64,000 nt of DNA from Lachnoclostridium sp. An76. GTDB taxonomy: Bacteria; Bacillota; Clostridia; Lachnospirales; Lachnospiraceae. Positions 9,501-16,650 of the stretch are shown here, one piece after another. Position 1 is the stretch's first letter, and each line of letters opens with the position of its first letter. Location: NCBI RefSeq assembly GCF_002161355.1, contig NZ_NFHL01000006.1:124001-188000 (forward strand), read 5' to 3'. The notes under the pieces were generated by a model. The model was given only the letters and a program-made list of their open reading frames with translations. It was not told the origin of the DNA and did no database searches. The position numbers and the translations under genes were made by a program.

Positions 9501-10038
9501 CGATTCCTTCGGAACAGACTATCCGGATTACGTGACATTTGAACTGATCCCGGAGGCACTGGAAGACGGCTTCGTACCGCTCCAGGTATTCGTTCCGATC
9601 ATGGAGTCCATCGCTGACGGAACAGGTACCCAGGCCGTTTATCTGAAGCTTGACTGGAGCAGCCTGAAACTGACAGAAGCGGATGATCCGGGCTTTGAAG
9701 ATGACGGAAACAATGACAACAATAACGACAACAACAATAATAACAATAATGGCAATGGAAACGGCGGCTCCGGCTTAAACGGCGGAAGCGGACTGGGAAA
9801 TAACACACTGGGAAGCACTCTTGGAGGTTCCAGCCTCGGCGGTTCCAGTCTTGGCGGCAGCTCCCTCGGCGGATCCAGCTTAAAGAGCGGTTCCGGCCTG
9901 ACCGGAGCGTCCAGCGTCAAGACAGACGACACGTCTTCCGACATCAGCGGATGGGCGGCGGTGCTCACGATCGGCTGCATGGTCCTGCTGGTGGGCGTCA
10001 TGGAGAAACGGTCACAGAAGAAAAATAAGGGGATTTAA
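3547..10038 (+). CDS. Giant multi-NEAT/FIVAR cell-surface heme-binding protein
   Basis: A 2163-aa surface protein, probably a heme receptor. A signal peptide (about residues 1-30, ending NVFA) is followed by two nearly identical 141-residue units (about 35-316). NEAT-like domains come next at about 324-488, 756-912, 989-1095 (degenerate), 1385-1550 and 1886-2045. Helical FIVAR-like spacers lie between them (922-985, about 1100-1375 and 1560-1860). The C-terminus has an Asn/Asp-rich linker, GGSSL repeats (about 2094-2112) and one membrane helix with a KKNK tail. There is no LPXTG sorting motif. The classical YxxxY heme ligand is not evident; a VP-V/I-M motif recurs instead (FVPVMEYI, FVPIMESI, KVPIMDAI). 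The 5' 2.7 kb uses AT-rich codons, the rest GC-rich ones. Confidence 0.85.
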   Translation: MKHIYKKTQSFFAILLVICLCTNSFINVFAEESKAATYEITVNEVKNGLLSADKMTAGEEETITLSAELEEGYALYAWTVTDEEGKEIEVTENTFKMPASDVTVSARIYTAEIVELMNLLDEIDAMDPTLYTEESWNNLSSARESIKDPTQLGKYASMMTERLQSLIDELILVDKTATYEITVNEVENGLLSADKMTAGEEETITLSAELEEGYALYAWTVTDEEGKEIEVTENTFKMPASDVTVSARIYTAEIVELMNLLDEIDAMDPTLYTEESWNNLSSARESIKDPTQLGKYASMMTERLQSLIDELVLVEKDTGDSEFKLEDGYYILPVSSYDNVEKTITGDLGSAAHVAPGFNNRAMLKVSGGKYEITLRILFGNKVNGIGALKEENFNGSIMHDANHTWAKYTGNKCWFDIGIGEKEGANEENNTYWKDFDSTWNENYNTYDVTFAVDDISKDFLMYLNYDITSTISSSILEVVDFNEYAAKKVDMEEYKSIENIAYSLYGRINAIGCDDYISETLEWCVQSDSAYAKICFEEAASEKYSIVAGSKSADAVAIENNCFNIEFNLNNFNDIILGRTFYIKETNNEDGTSASLYLTLYPEIEEAENIELTEQITGSKIITNTDILSEKATLTASEILDDTESVNDPYTVIYNNLGSSYKNIYMYKWSILYPNGTESMNMSEPVQMKFKIPESWNADAVQLFGYYENYGFDPTVEGDLEEDEEGNKYFTITTSTLGWYALYETKDMSASGAELEDGTYSVPVSVYHLTTEGQLSMADRCLGDNATIVVMDSEKYLYMDYTAVTQMELTSYMTKMWIYGDDMQMEGNKPKGTLNPVIFTSYYKNEDGTYLTDDFNQGTLNYYPKEGYVRLVSDEAQWPARFKVPIMDAIGGGNFEQDAWLTLDWSNAEKISTATPDAPIKDALGEMISIAETAVKEEYTPATWSVLEEAYKTAKDVYEKNSSTKEMETAYASLRDAVDALEKPEAMELEPGVYTVEDSFDQGDGVTQTRLLVSENETKVYLTLNGVKEFYYYDTENAQYTEPELETGEDNEGNQVIERAVITYASTPSLISVRYLAGDDETVTGSLTLNDCTKQEVTKEALAAALEQANKIVEAATETPEDYDGEKIDALVQAVAAATKVNSDPVAIQTEVDEQVSALEKAAAEAGGNTDEERTALEAAITAANGEVAKEDVYTASSITELKDLIASAQELLNGTPTASQIEAMTLRIQTFLEEGLILKADFTELQQLYDTAVKTAENADESYSGYANLTEITKQAETLLNNSDASQSEVDSMAEALTLAISALDDSVEKEDLRGLAEQAEKLISDGNYSGCTQATQELLNASLEAARAVLSDPAATQSEVNKHYDMLLAADAAMVKEQTGLADGIYEADATVLHAADTDGTQLSMANSAVDKPVQVIVENGIPKAIRLSFHALTTTGLTGYLGNLWYFPGYRDAAVPNGQTPVQAEVETWYTDEEIGEDPYADYMDGEQYPKSMLIPIESDGNGVYYTEYWIQVFVPVMEYINTGSGTQYARLKLEIDDWSDMKQISGTVNTDKEELQKQLQVLKDFLEAISKEDADPSREDFRTEDLAVLEAAITAGTSADENMNIGQELVDSTVKALAAAETLFASESIESDKTALNEAIAKAEEALGLENVVYTEASRQNLEWILNAAKVVAGNASAEQAQITWWTTRLEQAVENLALISADKTELAAALETAEERLKETDLYTGASLDVLRSLYERAQELYDNAGSTQEDVDKYAAMLNYYVESMIPVQEGETFRDGLYSMLLTASNMAGRENSFTDSTLNALKAAIKAADAVYQDEDATQAEINEQASKLYYAILALEAKPVETPAETPGTGTGDGGSGNDNNDDGNNGGNTDLDIKNLADGVYSIYGEMVKTDKTSESMSNAAVNHTIKLTVKDGKYYITMNFNGLQYSGQYGYLKDLQYFLTGYTTNQYGVPQGDLADVTIDSYQTDSDGNRISDSFGTDYPDYVTFELIPEALEDGFVPLQVFVPIMESIADGTGTQAVYLKLDWSSLKLTEADDPGFEDDGNNDNNNDNNNNNNNGNGNGGSGLNGGSGLGNNTLGSTLGGSSLGGSSLGGSSLGGSSLKSGSGLTGASSVKTDDTSSDISGWAAVLTIGCMVLLVGVMEKRSQKKNKGI
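3651..4496 (+). repeat. 423-bp tandem duplication inside the NEAT gene
   Basis: The units at 3651-4073 and 4074-4496 are offset by exactly 423 bases (141 codons). They differ at only a few positions (for example AAG/GAG early in the unit and CTACAGTCG/CTGCAGTCA near its end). Such identity points to a recent in-frame duplication and to likely copy-number variation by recombination. Confidence 0.9.
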
Positions 10039-10054
10039 ACCTTTATAAACGGAA

Positions 10055-10083
10055 GGGGCGGCGCCCAAAACAGGCGCTGCCCC
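10055..10083 (+). other. GC-rich intergenic hairpin between NEAT and Shp-like genes
   Basis: GGGGCGGCGCC and GGCGCTGCCCC form a strong stem with a short A-rich loop. No T run follows, so it is more likely an mRNA-stability or partial-attenuation structure between the two surface-protein genes than a full terminator. Confidence 0.55.
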
Positions 10084-10156
10084 GTTCAGGTTGTAATGAT
10101 TCCATCCAGGGGAGAAAGTTTCCCGGACGGAACAAGAAAAGAGACAGGAGAAAAGG

Positions 10157-10807
10157 ATGAAATCAGTAAAGAAAATAAGAAAGATTTTTGCCGGCCTGCT
10201 TGCAGCCCTTGTGCTGACAGTGACAGGGGCGGGAGCCGGAGCAGTTCCGGTTCTGGCAGCCAGCGGCAATGTTTATACCTGCGTGATCCATCCCTGCTAT
10301 GCCCATCCGGTCACCGGCGTGATCGAGGATTCCGGCGGAGAGGCATCCTACGCTACAGGACAGGGAATGGTGGAAGGCGCTGTCTATCCCACCGGTATCC
10401 TGGAGCTGACGGACAGCGGAGAATATTACCTGACGATCCGCATGAGCCTGATGGATTACACATCAAACCACAGCTTCTGGGTGCAGAACGTGGGAGATTC
10501 CGGATGGTCCAGCCCTGCCATCGGCGTGACAGGCAACGGAACAGATGATAACGGCGCTACGGCGGATATCTGTATGCAGGTGCCAAGCGAGAACTGTGTA
10601 GTCAGGGGCTCCATGTATGTGGAACCTATGGGAAGGGACGTGATCTTCTATCTCTATCCAAGTGACTACACGGCAGGAAACAATACAAATATGAATGCGA
10701 CGATCGTGACAGAAGCCTCAGGAAGCGGCGGGACAGCGACAACCAGCGGCTCGGGGAGCACAGGCACAGAAAGCGGGTCGAGCGGCGGTGGGATATCAAA
10801 AAGATGA
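10157..10807 (+). CDS. Shp-like cell-surface heme-binding protein, stopped by an in-frame TGA
   Basis: 216 aa up to TGA 10805-10807. A signal peptide (about residues 1-35, ending VLAAS) is followed by a domain resembling streptococcal Shp (YAHPVTGVIEDSGG, ATGQGMVEGAVYPTGILEL, about residues 40-185). Shp is a NEAT-like domain that hands heme to the HtsA lipoprotein. A Ser/Gly/Thr-rich linker then begins and is cut by the stop, which lies inside a 69-bp duplication-type insertion. The same frame continues to 11254 with the rest of the linker and a membrane anchor. As written, the product would be secreted without an anchor. The start follows ACAGGAGAAAAGG. The direct neighbours encode the matching ABC transporter. 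Confidence 0.75.
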   Translation: MKSVKKIRKIFAGLLAALVLTVTGAGAGAVPVLAASGNVYTCVIHPCYAHPVTGVIEDSGGEASYATGQGMVEGAVYPTGILELTDSGEYYLTIRMSLMDYTSNHSFWVQNVGDSGWSSPAIGVTGNGTDDNGATADICMQVPSENCVVRGSMYVEPMGRDVIFYLYPSDYTAGNNTNMNATIVTEASGSGGTATTSGSGSTGTESGSSGGGISKR

Positions 10808-10855
10808 GTATATCGATACTCAGGGAGCACAGGCACAGAAAGCGGGTCGAGCGGC
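10754..10855 (+). repeat. Two perfect 33-bp direct repeats flanking a stop-bearing 36-bp insert
   Basis: Identical 33-bp copies lie at 10754-10786 and 10823-10855, offset by 69 bases (23 codons). The 36 bases between them carry the in-frame TGA and a small hairpin (GAGTAT-ATCG-ATACTC, 10806-10821) unlike the Gly/Ser coding around it. Recombination between the repeats would remove 69 bases and restore one continuous reading frame. Confidence 0.85.
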
Positions 10856-11254
10856 TCCGGCAGCACGAGTACCGGAAGCGGCAATGCCAGCCTGTCCGGT
10901 TCCTCTCTCCAGAGCGGTTCCGGGTCATCAGCCTCCGGCTCTTCAGATACGGAGGCCGGAGACAGCAGTACGGAAGCGCCTGCACTGTCCAGCTCCATTG
11001 ACGAAGCAGCCCAGCCGGCGGCCTCTACCGATACAGAGTTAAATGACGCTCAGGGATTAAGCCTGTCAACGGGAGCAGACGCATCCGAAGAGGCGGAAGA
11101 GACGGGAAGTTCCGGCGGGAGCAGCGCATTTGCCATCGGAGCGGCAGTCACAGTCTCCGGGCTGATCCTGATGGGGACAGCGGCGGTGATCGTCTATTTC
11201 TTCCGGAAGAACTGGAAACGCTGGGGCGGAGGTTACGATGATGATGAAGCATAA
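10808..11254 (+). pseudogene. In-frame continuation of the Shp-like gene: linker and membrane anchor
   Basis: The frame of the Shp-like gene stays open from after the TGA to TAA at 11252-11254. It encodes a Ser/Gly/Thr-rich linker, then a hydrophobic helix (AFAIGAAVTVSGLILMG...) and a basic/acidic tail (FFRKNWKRW, then GGYDDDEA). This is the expected wall-spanning stalk and anchor. There is no start or ribosome binding site of its own, so it is made only by readthrough or after loss of the 69-bp insert. Its end overlaps the start of the lipoprotein gene. Confidence 0.7.
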
Positions 11255-12374
11255 CTGGATCAAAGGAAAAAAGAAGCTCCCGGCCCTGGCCGTCTGCGCG
11301 GCTCTCTCCTGCAGTCTGCTTGCAGGGTGTGTGGACCAGAGCGGCGGGGATACGGGGGAAGGAACAGCGGACAGCGGCGCTTCTTCTCAGCCTGAGAGTG
11401 TGGAGACCATGCTGGAGATCACGGACCCGGAGGAGAAAGCCGCTGTAGAAGCGGCAAAGGCAAAAGTGCAGGGGATGGAAGATGAGCCCAGGATCATTGC
11501 CACCTCCCCTTCCACGGCTGAGATCTGCGACCGGCTGGAACTGGACCTGGTGGGTGTGTGCTCCAGTTCCATCTCGGAACTGCCCGAGCGGTATGCAGAA
11601 GCGGAAGAGGTCGGGACCGCCATGGCCCCCGATATGGAGATCGTGGCGTCCCTGGATCCGGACTGGATCTTAAGCCCTGCCACTCTCCAGGCCGATCTGC
11701 AGCCCAAATACGAAGCCATCGATACGGACTGGGCATTTTTAAACCTGCGGAGTGTCCAGGGCATGTACCGCTCCATTCAGGAACTGGGGGAGATCTTCGG
11801 CAGGGAAGAGCAGGCGCAGGCCATGGTGGATGAATTCACAGAATTTTATGAAGATTACAAGGATACCAATGAAGGGAAAGAAGCGCCCAAAGTGCTGATC
11901 CTCATGGGGCTGCCCGGCAGCTATATCATAGCCACGGAAAATTCTTATGTGGGAAGCCTGGTGGAACTGGCAGGAGGCGAGAACGTCTACGCCGGGACAG
12001 ACCAGGAATTCCTGACAGTCAATACCGAGGACATGAAGACAAAGGAGCCGGATGTGATCCTGCGGGCGGCACATGCCCTGCCGGATCAGATCGTGGAGAT
12101 GTTCAATGAAGAGTTTGCCACAGACGATATCTGGCAGCATTTCGATGCAGTGAAGAATGACCGGGTGTATGACCTGACCTATGAGTACTTTGGCATGAGC
12201 GCCGATTTCGATTACCCGGAAGCGCTGGAGGAACTGCAGCCCATGCTCTATCCGGAGAGCGAAGAGGATGAAGAAAAGGCAAAAGAGAACAGCGAGAACG
12301 CCGCAAAGGCGGCCGAAGAGAGCGAAGCCTCCGAGAAGGTAGACGAAGAGACACTGCAGGAGATCACGAAGTAA
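11238..12374 (+). CDS. Heme/iron ABC transporter substrate-binding lipoprotein (HtsA/IsdE-like)
   Basis: A 378-aa extracellular lipoprotein of the FecB/BtuF class that delivers ligand to the permease encoded next. The signal peptide ends in a lipobox (SLLAGC, Cys about 31). The periplasmic-binding fold follows (IIATSPSTAEICDRLELD; APDMEIVASLDPDWIL; YEYFGMSADF). The FGMSA element and the Shp/NEAT neighbours favour heme rather than a ferric siderophore. The C-terminal 40 residues are a charged, Glu/Lys/Ala-rich tail unusual for the fold. The GGAGG at 11228-11232 lies in the end of the preceding frame. Of the ATGs at 11238, 11241 and 11244, any could be used; the first is given. Confidence 0.85.
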   Translation: MMMKHNWIKGKKKLPALAVCAALSCSLLAGCVDQSGGDTGEGTADSGASSQPESVETMLEITDPEEKAAVEAAKAKVQGMEDEPRIIATSPSTAEICDRLELDLVGVCSSSISELPERYAEAEEVGTAMAPDMEIVASLDPDWILSPATLQADLQPKYEAIDTDWAFLNLRSVQGMYRSIQELGEIFGREEQAQAMVDEFTEFYEDYKDTNEGKEAPKVLILMGLPGSYIIATENSYVGSLVELAGGENVYAGTDQEFLTVNTEDMKTKEPDVILRAAHALPDQIVEMFNEEFATDDIWQHFDAVKNDRVYDLTYEYFGMSADFDYPEALEELQPMLYPESEEDEEKAKENSENAAKAAEESEASEKVDEETLQEITK

Positions 12375-12386
12375 GGAGGGAGAGCC

Positions 12387-13463
12387 ATGAGCGAAGACAG
12401 AGAATTAAGACAGGACGGCAGCCTTACGGATCCGCAGGTTCCAGATCCCGGAAAGCAGGATCGGAACCGGAAGAAGCGGAAGACAGCCCGGGCGGCGGTC
12501 TCCTTTATGATAACAGGGATACTGCTGGCGGTGCTGATCGTCCTGTCCGTCAATATCGGGAGCCTGAAGGTCTCACCTTCGGAGTTGTTCCGGGGGCTGT
12601 TCATCGAGCGGATCGATGATGTGGCGGCTATCTACGACCTGCGTTTCCCCAGGATCGTGATCTCCCTGTTCGCAGGGGCGGCGGTGGCGGTCTCGGGCGT
12701 TCTTTTCCAGGCGGTGTTAAAGAACCCCCTGGCAGACCCGGGGATCATCGGCATTTCCAGCGGCGCGGGCTTTGTGGCGGTACTGATCACGGCATTTCTG
12801 CCGGCCCTTTACTTTTTTACCCCGCTGTTCGCATTCGCCGGCGGTGTGCTGGCCTTTTTCCTGGTGTACAGCCTGTCGTGGAAAGGGGGATTAAGCCCGC
12901 TGCGCATTATCCTGACCGGCGTGGCGGTGAGCGCCATGTTTACCGGTCTGTCAGACGCCCTGAATTCCATGAGCGGAGGAAATTCTTCCGGCGTGGCATC
13001 CATCGTGGAAGGAAATATCACACAGAAGACATGGGAGGATGTGCAGACCCTGCTCCCCTATGTGATCGCAGGGCTGATCCTTGCGCTTTTGTTTACAAAG
13101 ATGTGCAACCTGATGTCTCTGGAGGACAAGACGGCCAGAAGCCTGGGCGTCAATGTCAATCTGATGCGGATCCTGATCTCCCTGGTGGCGGTGCTCCTTG
13201 CCAGTATCTCCACGGCGGTGGTGGGAGCCATCAGCTTCCTGGGGCTGATCGTGCCCCATATCGGGCGGCTGCTGGTGGGCAGCGACCACCGGGCGCTGGT
13301 GCCTTTTTCCATGCTGGCGGGGGCCTTTACCTTCCTGCTGGCAGATACCATCGGCCGGACCGTGGCGGCGCCCTACGAAGTGTCGGCGTCCATTATCATG
13401 AGCGTGATCGGCGGACCGTTCTTTATCATTCTGTTGAGGAGGTCGAAGAAGTATGCAGCCTGA
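12387..13463 (+). CDS. Heme/iron ABC transporter permease (FecCD family)
   Basis: A 358-aa polytopic permease. About 45 N-terminal residues are hydrophilic and charged (SEDRELRQDG..., KQDRNRKKRKTARA). The FecCD/BtuC fold follows, with signatures LRFPRIVISLFAGAAVAVSG, NPLADPGIIGISSGAGF, GAISFLGLIVPHIGRLLVG and a final ETIGRT-like motif (LADTIGRTVAAPYEVSASI). The gene follows the lipoprotein by 12 bases with AAGGAGGGAGAGCC before ATG. Its 3' end overlaps the ATPase start by 11 bases, indicating translational coupling. Confidence 0.92.
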   Translation: MSEDRELRQDGSLTDPQVPDPGKQDRNRKKRKTARAAVSFMITGILLAVLIVLSVNIGSLKVSPSELFRGLFIERIDDVAAIYDLRFPRIVISLFAGAAVAVSGVLFQAVLKNPLADPGIIGISSGAGFVAVLITAFLPALYFFTPLFAFAGGVLAFFLVYSLSWKGGLSPLRIILTGVAVSAMFTGLSDALNSMSGGNSSGVASIVEGNITQKTWEDVQTLLPYVIAGLILALLFTKMCNLMSLEDKTARSLGVNVNLMRILISLVAVLLASISTAVVGAISFLGLIVPHIGRLLVGSDHRALVPFSMLAGAFTFLLADTIGRTVAAPYEVSASIIMSVIGGPFFIILLRRSKKYAA

Positions 13464-14244
13464 TATGAAACAGAAAAAGCCGGCCATGGAAGTGCGGGAT
13501 CTGTTCTTTTCCTACGGGAAGAATAAAGTCTTAAAGGGAACATCTTTTACCATAGAAGAAGGGAAGATCACCACCATCATGGGAGCCAACGGGTGCGGGA
13601 AATCCACCTTGTTCAACCTGATGACCAAAAACCTCTATCCCAGAAAAGGAAATATCTTTCTCCATGGGAAGAACATCCAGAACCTGGGGCTGAAGGATTT
13701 TGCCAGGCGGGTGTCCATCGTCCATCAGTATAATTCCTCGGCGGACGATATTACGGTAGAGCGGCTGGTATCCTTTGGCCGCACGCCCCATATGAAGATG
13801 ATGCAGGGGCACAGCGACGAGGATGAAAAGCTGATCCAATGGGCCATGGAAGTGACCAATGTCCTGAAATACCGGGACCGGGAAGTGAGCCGTCTCTCCG
13901 GCGGCCAGCGCCAGAGGGTGTGGATCGCCATGGCCCTGGCGCAGAACACGAAGATCCTGTTCCTGGACGAGCCAACAACCTATCTGGATATCCGTTACCA
14001 GATCGAGATCCTGGAGCTGGTGAAGAAGCTGAACCGGGAGTATGGGATCACCATAATCATGGTGCTTCATGATATCAACCAGGCGATCCACTTCTCAGAC
14101 CGGATCATCGGACTCAAAGACGGGCAGGTGACCGCCCAGGGTGCGCCGGACGAAGTGATCACGGAGGATTGTATCCGGGATCTGTACGGGATCTCCCTGG
14201 GAGTGACGACTATCGAAGGAAAGAAATTTGTCCTGACTGTGTGA
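13453..14244 (+). CDS. Heme/iron ABC transporter ATP-binding protein
   Basis: A 263-aa ATPase of the FecE/BtuD type that powers the preceding permease. Walker A is GANGCGKST (residues 44-52). The signature LSGGQRQRVWIAMALAQ and Walker B ILFLDEPTTYLD follow, then the switch histidine in VLHDINQA. The ribosome binding site GAGGAGGTC lies inside the permease gene and the frames overlap by 11 bases. Together with the upstream lipoprotein and permease it completes a three-gene importer. Confidence 0.93.
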   Translation: MQPDMKQKKPAMEVRDLFFSYGKNKVLKGTSFTIEEGKITTIMGANGCGKSTLFNLMTKNLYPRKGNIFLHGKNIQNLGLKDFARRVSIVHQYNSSADDITVERLVSFGRTPHMKMMQGHSDEDEKLIQWAMEVTNVLKYRDREVSRLSGGQRQRVWIAMALAQNTKILFLDEPTTYLDIRYQIEILELVKKLNREYGITIIMVLHDINQAIHFSDRIIGLKDGQVTAQGAPDEVITEDCIRDLYGISLGVTTIEGKKFVLTV

Positions 14245-14297
14245 TGACGGCTATGAACCGCACACAGTGTCGGGATCAGAAATAGGAGTGAAACAAA

Positions 14298-14702
14298 ATG
14301 AAGAATAAGAATCCGTTACGGATCTTCTGGATCCTGCTGGGTTTTCTCTGCCTGGGGCTGGGGGCGGTGGGCATTGTCCTGCCGATCCTCCCCACCGTGC
14401 CCTTTTTCATGGCCACGGTGTTCTGCTTTGCGAAAAGCTCAAAGCGGCTCCACGACTGGTTCATCGGAACGAATCTTTATAAAAAGCATCTGGACAGCTT
14501 TGTGAAGCAGAGGGCCATGACGATGGGGACGAAGCTGCGGATCGTGGGAACCGTGACCGTTGTCATGGCGGTGGGGTTCCTGATGATGAGCAAAGTCCCG
14601 GTAGGAAGGATCTGCCTTGCTATTGTGTGGGTGTGTCACCTGCTGTATTTCTTCCTGCGGGTGAAGACCATTAGGCCGGAAGAAGCACAGGCGGCAGAGT
14701 AA
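14298..14702 (+). CDS. DUF454 (YbaN-like) small membrane protein
   Basis: A 134-aa integral membrane protein with the DUF454 signature [19 protein letters not shown] near the N-terminus, [12 protein letters not shown], and two to three further hydrophobic segments. It has its own ribosome binding site (AATAGGAGTG) and follows the ATPase gene by 53 bases, so it may be cotranscribed with the heme importer. The molecular function of DUF454 is not established. A role in heme or iron handling is only suggested by position. Confidence 0.85.
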   Translation: MKNKNPLRIFWILLGFLCLGLGAVGIVLPILPTVPFFMATVFCFAKSSKRLHDWFIGTNLYKKHLDSFVKQRAMTMGTKLRIVGTVTVVMAVGFLMMSKVPVGRICLAIVWVCHLLYFFLRVKTIRPEEAQAAE

Positions 14703-14829
14703 AGGAAGGAGAAAACCATCTGCAGATACGGAAACAGAAGAAAGAAGGATGGATCCGTTGGAGTACTGTAAGTGCAGTATGCTGATATTCTGATAGATAT
14801 CGCAATAGTTCTATGCTATACTCCCGTCT

Positions 14830-15780
14830 TTGACAGTTGAAAAGAAAAAATTGATAGTCTGTACGGAAGACACATGCATCATGAAGTTCATCCGTAATCT
14901 CTTGACGTTCATATACCGGCATAAAGCCTTGTTCTTCTATATCGGCAAACTTCACGCTACGCAGTACGTGCAGCAGCTGTTCTGTAGTACAAGGAGGTTT
15001 TAATGCCTTTTTTTAGCATCCGGAAATGTAGCAAGGCTAAAAAACAGATGAGAAAATGTGCTTTTATCTGGTCTTCGCGACTGACATAATCTTCTTCTGC
15101 GATCTTCTCGAGATCAAGATAGTAATGGATTTCCGCTTTTTCTCCTTCTGTTGCCGCTGAGATCTTATTTACGAACCTTGCAGGATCGGTGGAATTTTTT
15201 CGCTGTCTTTTCAAAGAGCTGCAGGCAGCCATTTTTTCAGCACGGCTGATCTGCTCTGCACGGACGGCCTTCTGGTATGCGGCATATTTGGGAGAATAGG
15301 TTATGATCAGCCGCTGATGGAGTTTCTTTGTAGTGTACGGTTCATCTTTATAAAAAAGTCCTTGTTTATCATCATCAGAAAGCTGCGTGATATCAACAGG
15401 AGAATCATCTGACAGCCGAACTGCTGAAGAATCTTTGTTTTCAGGGGCTTTAAGGACTTTTGCTCATTCTGATTGCCTGGGAAAAGAGAAAAAGCTAATG
15501 AAAGCCCATCTCCATCGGTAAACAGTCCCATCTGAATGATAGGATTCGGCTGGTGTTCTTTGCTCTTTCCATACTTTTTATCACCATCTTCCTGCTCGAT
15601 CTCGAAATAGTAGTTTGTACAATCATAATAAAGTACTTTATCGTTTCTGTTTTCCAGGAAGAAACTGTTCTTATAAACTTCGGCCTGAATAAAATCGCTC
15701 TCTTTTGCGAGGACAGAAAGCGCACGGTAGACATCATGAAGCTCATAGGATGGTGCCCCCAGTCCGTCAGCATCGTTTAC
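14830..15780 (-). pseudogene. Decayed IS1634/IS4-like DDE transposase
   Basis: Fragments of one transposase can be read on the reverse strand in more than one frame. They are YYDCTNYYFEIEQEDG and GLFTDGDGLSLAFSLFPGNQ (about 15510-15650), then LKPLKTKILQQFG, a shifted VDITQLSDDDKQGLFYKDE segment, AACSSLKRQRKNSTDPARFVN, and at the end DIEEQGFMPVYERQEITDEL. Segments between these blocks are missing, for example between the YLDLEKIAEE and YVSREDQIKAHF blocks. Frameshifts plus internal deletions make it non-functional. The outer limits are approximate and no terminal repeats were recognised. Confidence 0.75.
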
Positions 15781-15830
15781 TTGCGCCTTTTTTTCAGACG
15801 TAGTAAAATGAAACTACATCTGGAAGGGAG

Positions 15831-15953
15831 GCGCTTCAGCAGATTGAGGATCAGGATTACGAAGCCGCGCTCCGGCAGGAAGGGTATAAAGACATCATGA
15901 AATGTGGCGTCGCGTTTTACAGGAAAGAGTGCATGGTAAAAATAGAAAAGTGA
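15831..15953 (+). pseudogene. C-terminal remnant of a DUF1703/PD-(D/E)XK nuclease-family protein
   Basis: About 40 codons in one frame end at TGA 15951-15953. They encode ALQQIEDQDYEAAL, EGYKDIMKCGVAFYRKEC and then MVKIEK. This resembles the extreme C-terminus of the AAA/DUF1703 PD-(D/E)XK nuclease-like proteins common in Lachnospiraceae and Bacteroidetes. The rest of the gene is absent and the transposase relic abuts it at about 15780-15830. The bases 15954-16146 hold nothing I can identify. Confidence 0.5.
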
Positions 15954-16146
15954 GTTCTGCTCCCAAAAAACTGTTTCCTAAAATCAGTCTGAAAATGACT
16001 CTGACTGGAAAAGCACAGATTGTATCTGGCAAAGAAAGAGACATATTTCCTTTTTCCGGCTCATATAATATAAAGCTGGGTTGATGGCGGCAGACGGGAA
16101 AAGAAAGATCTTCCCTGCCGTGACAGAGAAGGAAGGAGGTATTTCT

Positions 16147-16302
16147 ATGCGTCAGGACAGCAGGAAAACAACAGCAGACATGATAACCATGGAAGAATAC
16201 CTGAAAAAGAGACAAGCGATAAAGAAACAGCAGGATACAGTGAGGACAGACCGCCCGCGCGGAGCGGATGCCCTCAGGCTGGCAGAGTTATTATACGTCT
16301 GA
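16147..16302 (+). CDS. Small hydrophilic protein of unknown function
   Basis: 51 residues, starting MRQDSRKTTADMITMEEYLKKR and ending LRLAELLYV, preceded by a strong GAAGGAGG. It is rich in Lys, Arg and Gln, has no membrane segment and probably forms a helix. Its last 12 bases overlap the end of the convergent membrane-protein gene. I do not recognise a family. Support comes from the ribosome binding site and an uninterrupted frame. Confidence 0.55.
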   Translation: MRQDSRKTTADMITMEEYLKKRQAIKKQQDTVRTDRPRGADALRLAELLYV

Positions 16303-16536
16303 GTCCGCACCGGGATCATTGCCGGCAGCCTCGTCAGAGCCGCTGCCTTTTAAAAGGCGGGCGACGAGTATATACGCATACAGGAGGACAGGGACGAGGA
16401 TGGTCGCTGCCACGGATGCTTTAAACAGCCCGGTGGAAGCAGGCGAGCCCATAAGGGCGAAGATGAGGGTGCATGCGTACATGCATACGAGTAATACAGC
16501 GCCCGCCAGGGCGAGGATACGTTTTGCTTTTTTCAT
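16291..16536 (-). CDS. Small two-helix membrane protein
   Basis: About 81 residues from ATG 16536, preceded on its strand by AGAAAGGA at a spacing of 10. A TTG at 16545 is an alternative start. Two hydrophobic segments ([20 protein letters not shown] and [18 protein letters not shown]) are followed by a polar acidic tail ([11 protein letters not shown]...). It converges on and overlaps the small gene on the other strand by 12 bases. No function is known to me. Confidence 0.65.
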   Translation of the reverse strand: MKKAKRILALAGAVLLVCMYACTLIFALMGSPASTGLFKASVAATILVPVLLYAYILVARLLKGSGSDEAAGNDPGADSDV

Positions 16537-16582
16537 GATGATCAAATCCTTTCTCTACCGTACAGTATACCGAAAAATTTAG

Positions 16583-16611
16583 TTTACGGCAAACAGAAAT
16601 TGGTATATAAT
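16583..16611 (+). promoter_or_regulatory. Promoter of the SEC-C gene
   Basis: TTTACG at 16583-16588 and TATAAT at 16606-16611 are separated by 17 bases. This places the transcription start downstream of 16611, and so supports the ATG at 16651 over any earlier in-frame start. Confidence 0.6.
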
Positions 16612-16650
16612 AATCACCGATGGATTTTTAAGATAAAGGAGCAGTATACG

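Noticed and set aside
9639..10001. Pro/Leu-rich reverse frame opposite the NEAT C-terminus
   Set aside because: It is an artefact of the GGSSL repeat codons read backwards.
10805..10807. TGA read as selenocysteine or another recoding, because a hairpin overlaps it
   Set aside because: The codon lies in a non-conserved Gly/Ser linker inside a duplicated insertion, the hairpin is tiny and overlaps the codon, and no selenoprotein context is present. A disruptive or switchable insertion is simpler.
10788..11042. Alternative frame after the stop in the Shp-like gene as a frameshifted protein
   Set aside because: The original frame is retained across the 69-bp insertion and continues into a proper membrane anchor, so no frameshift is needed.
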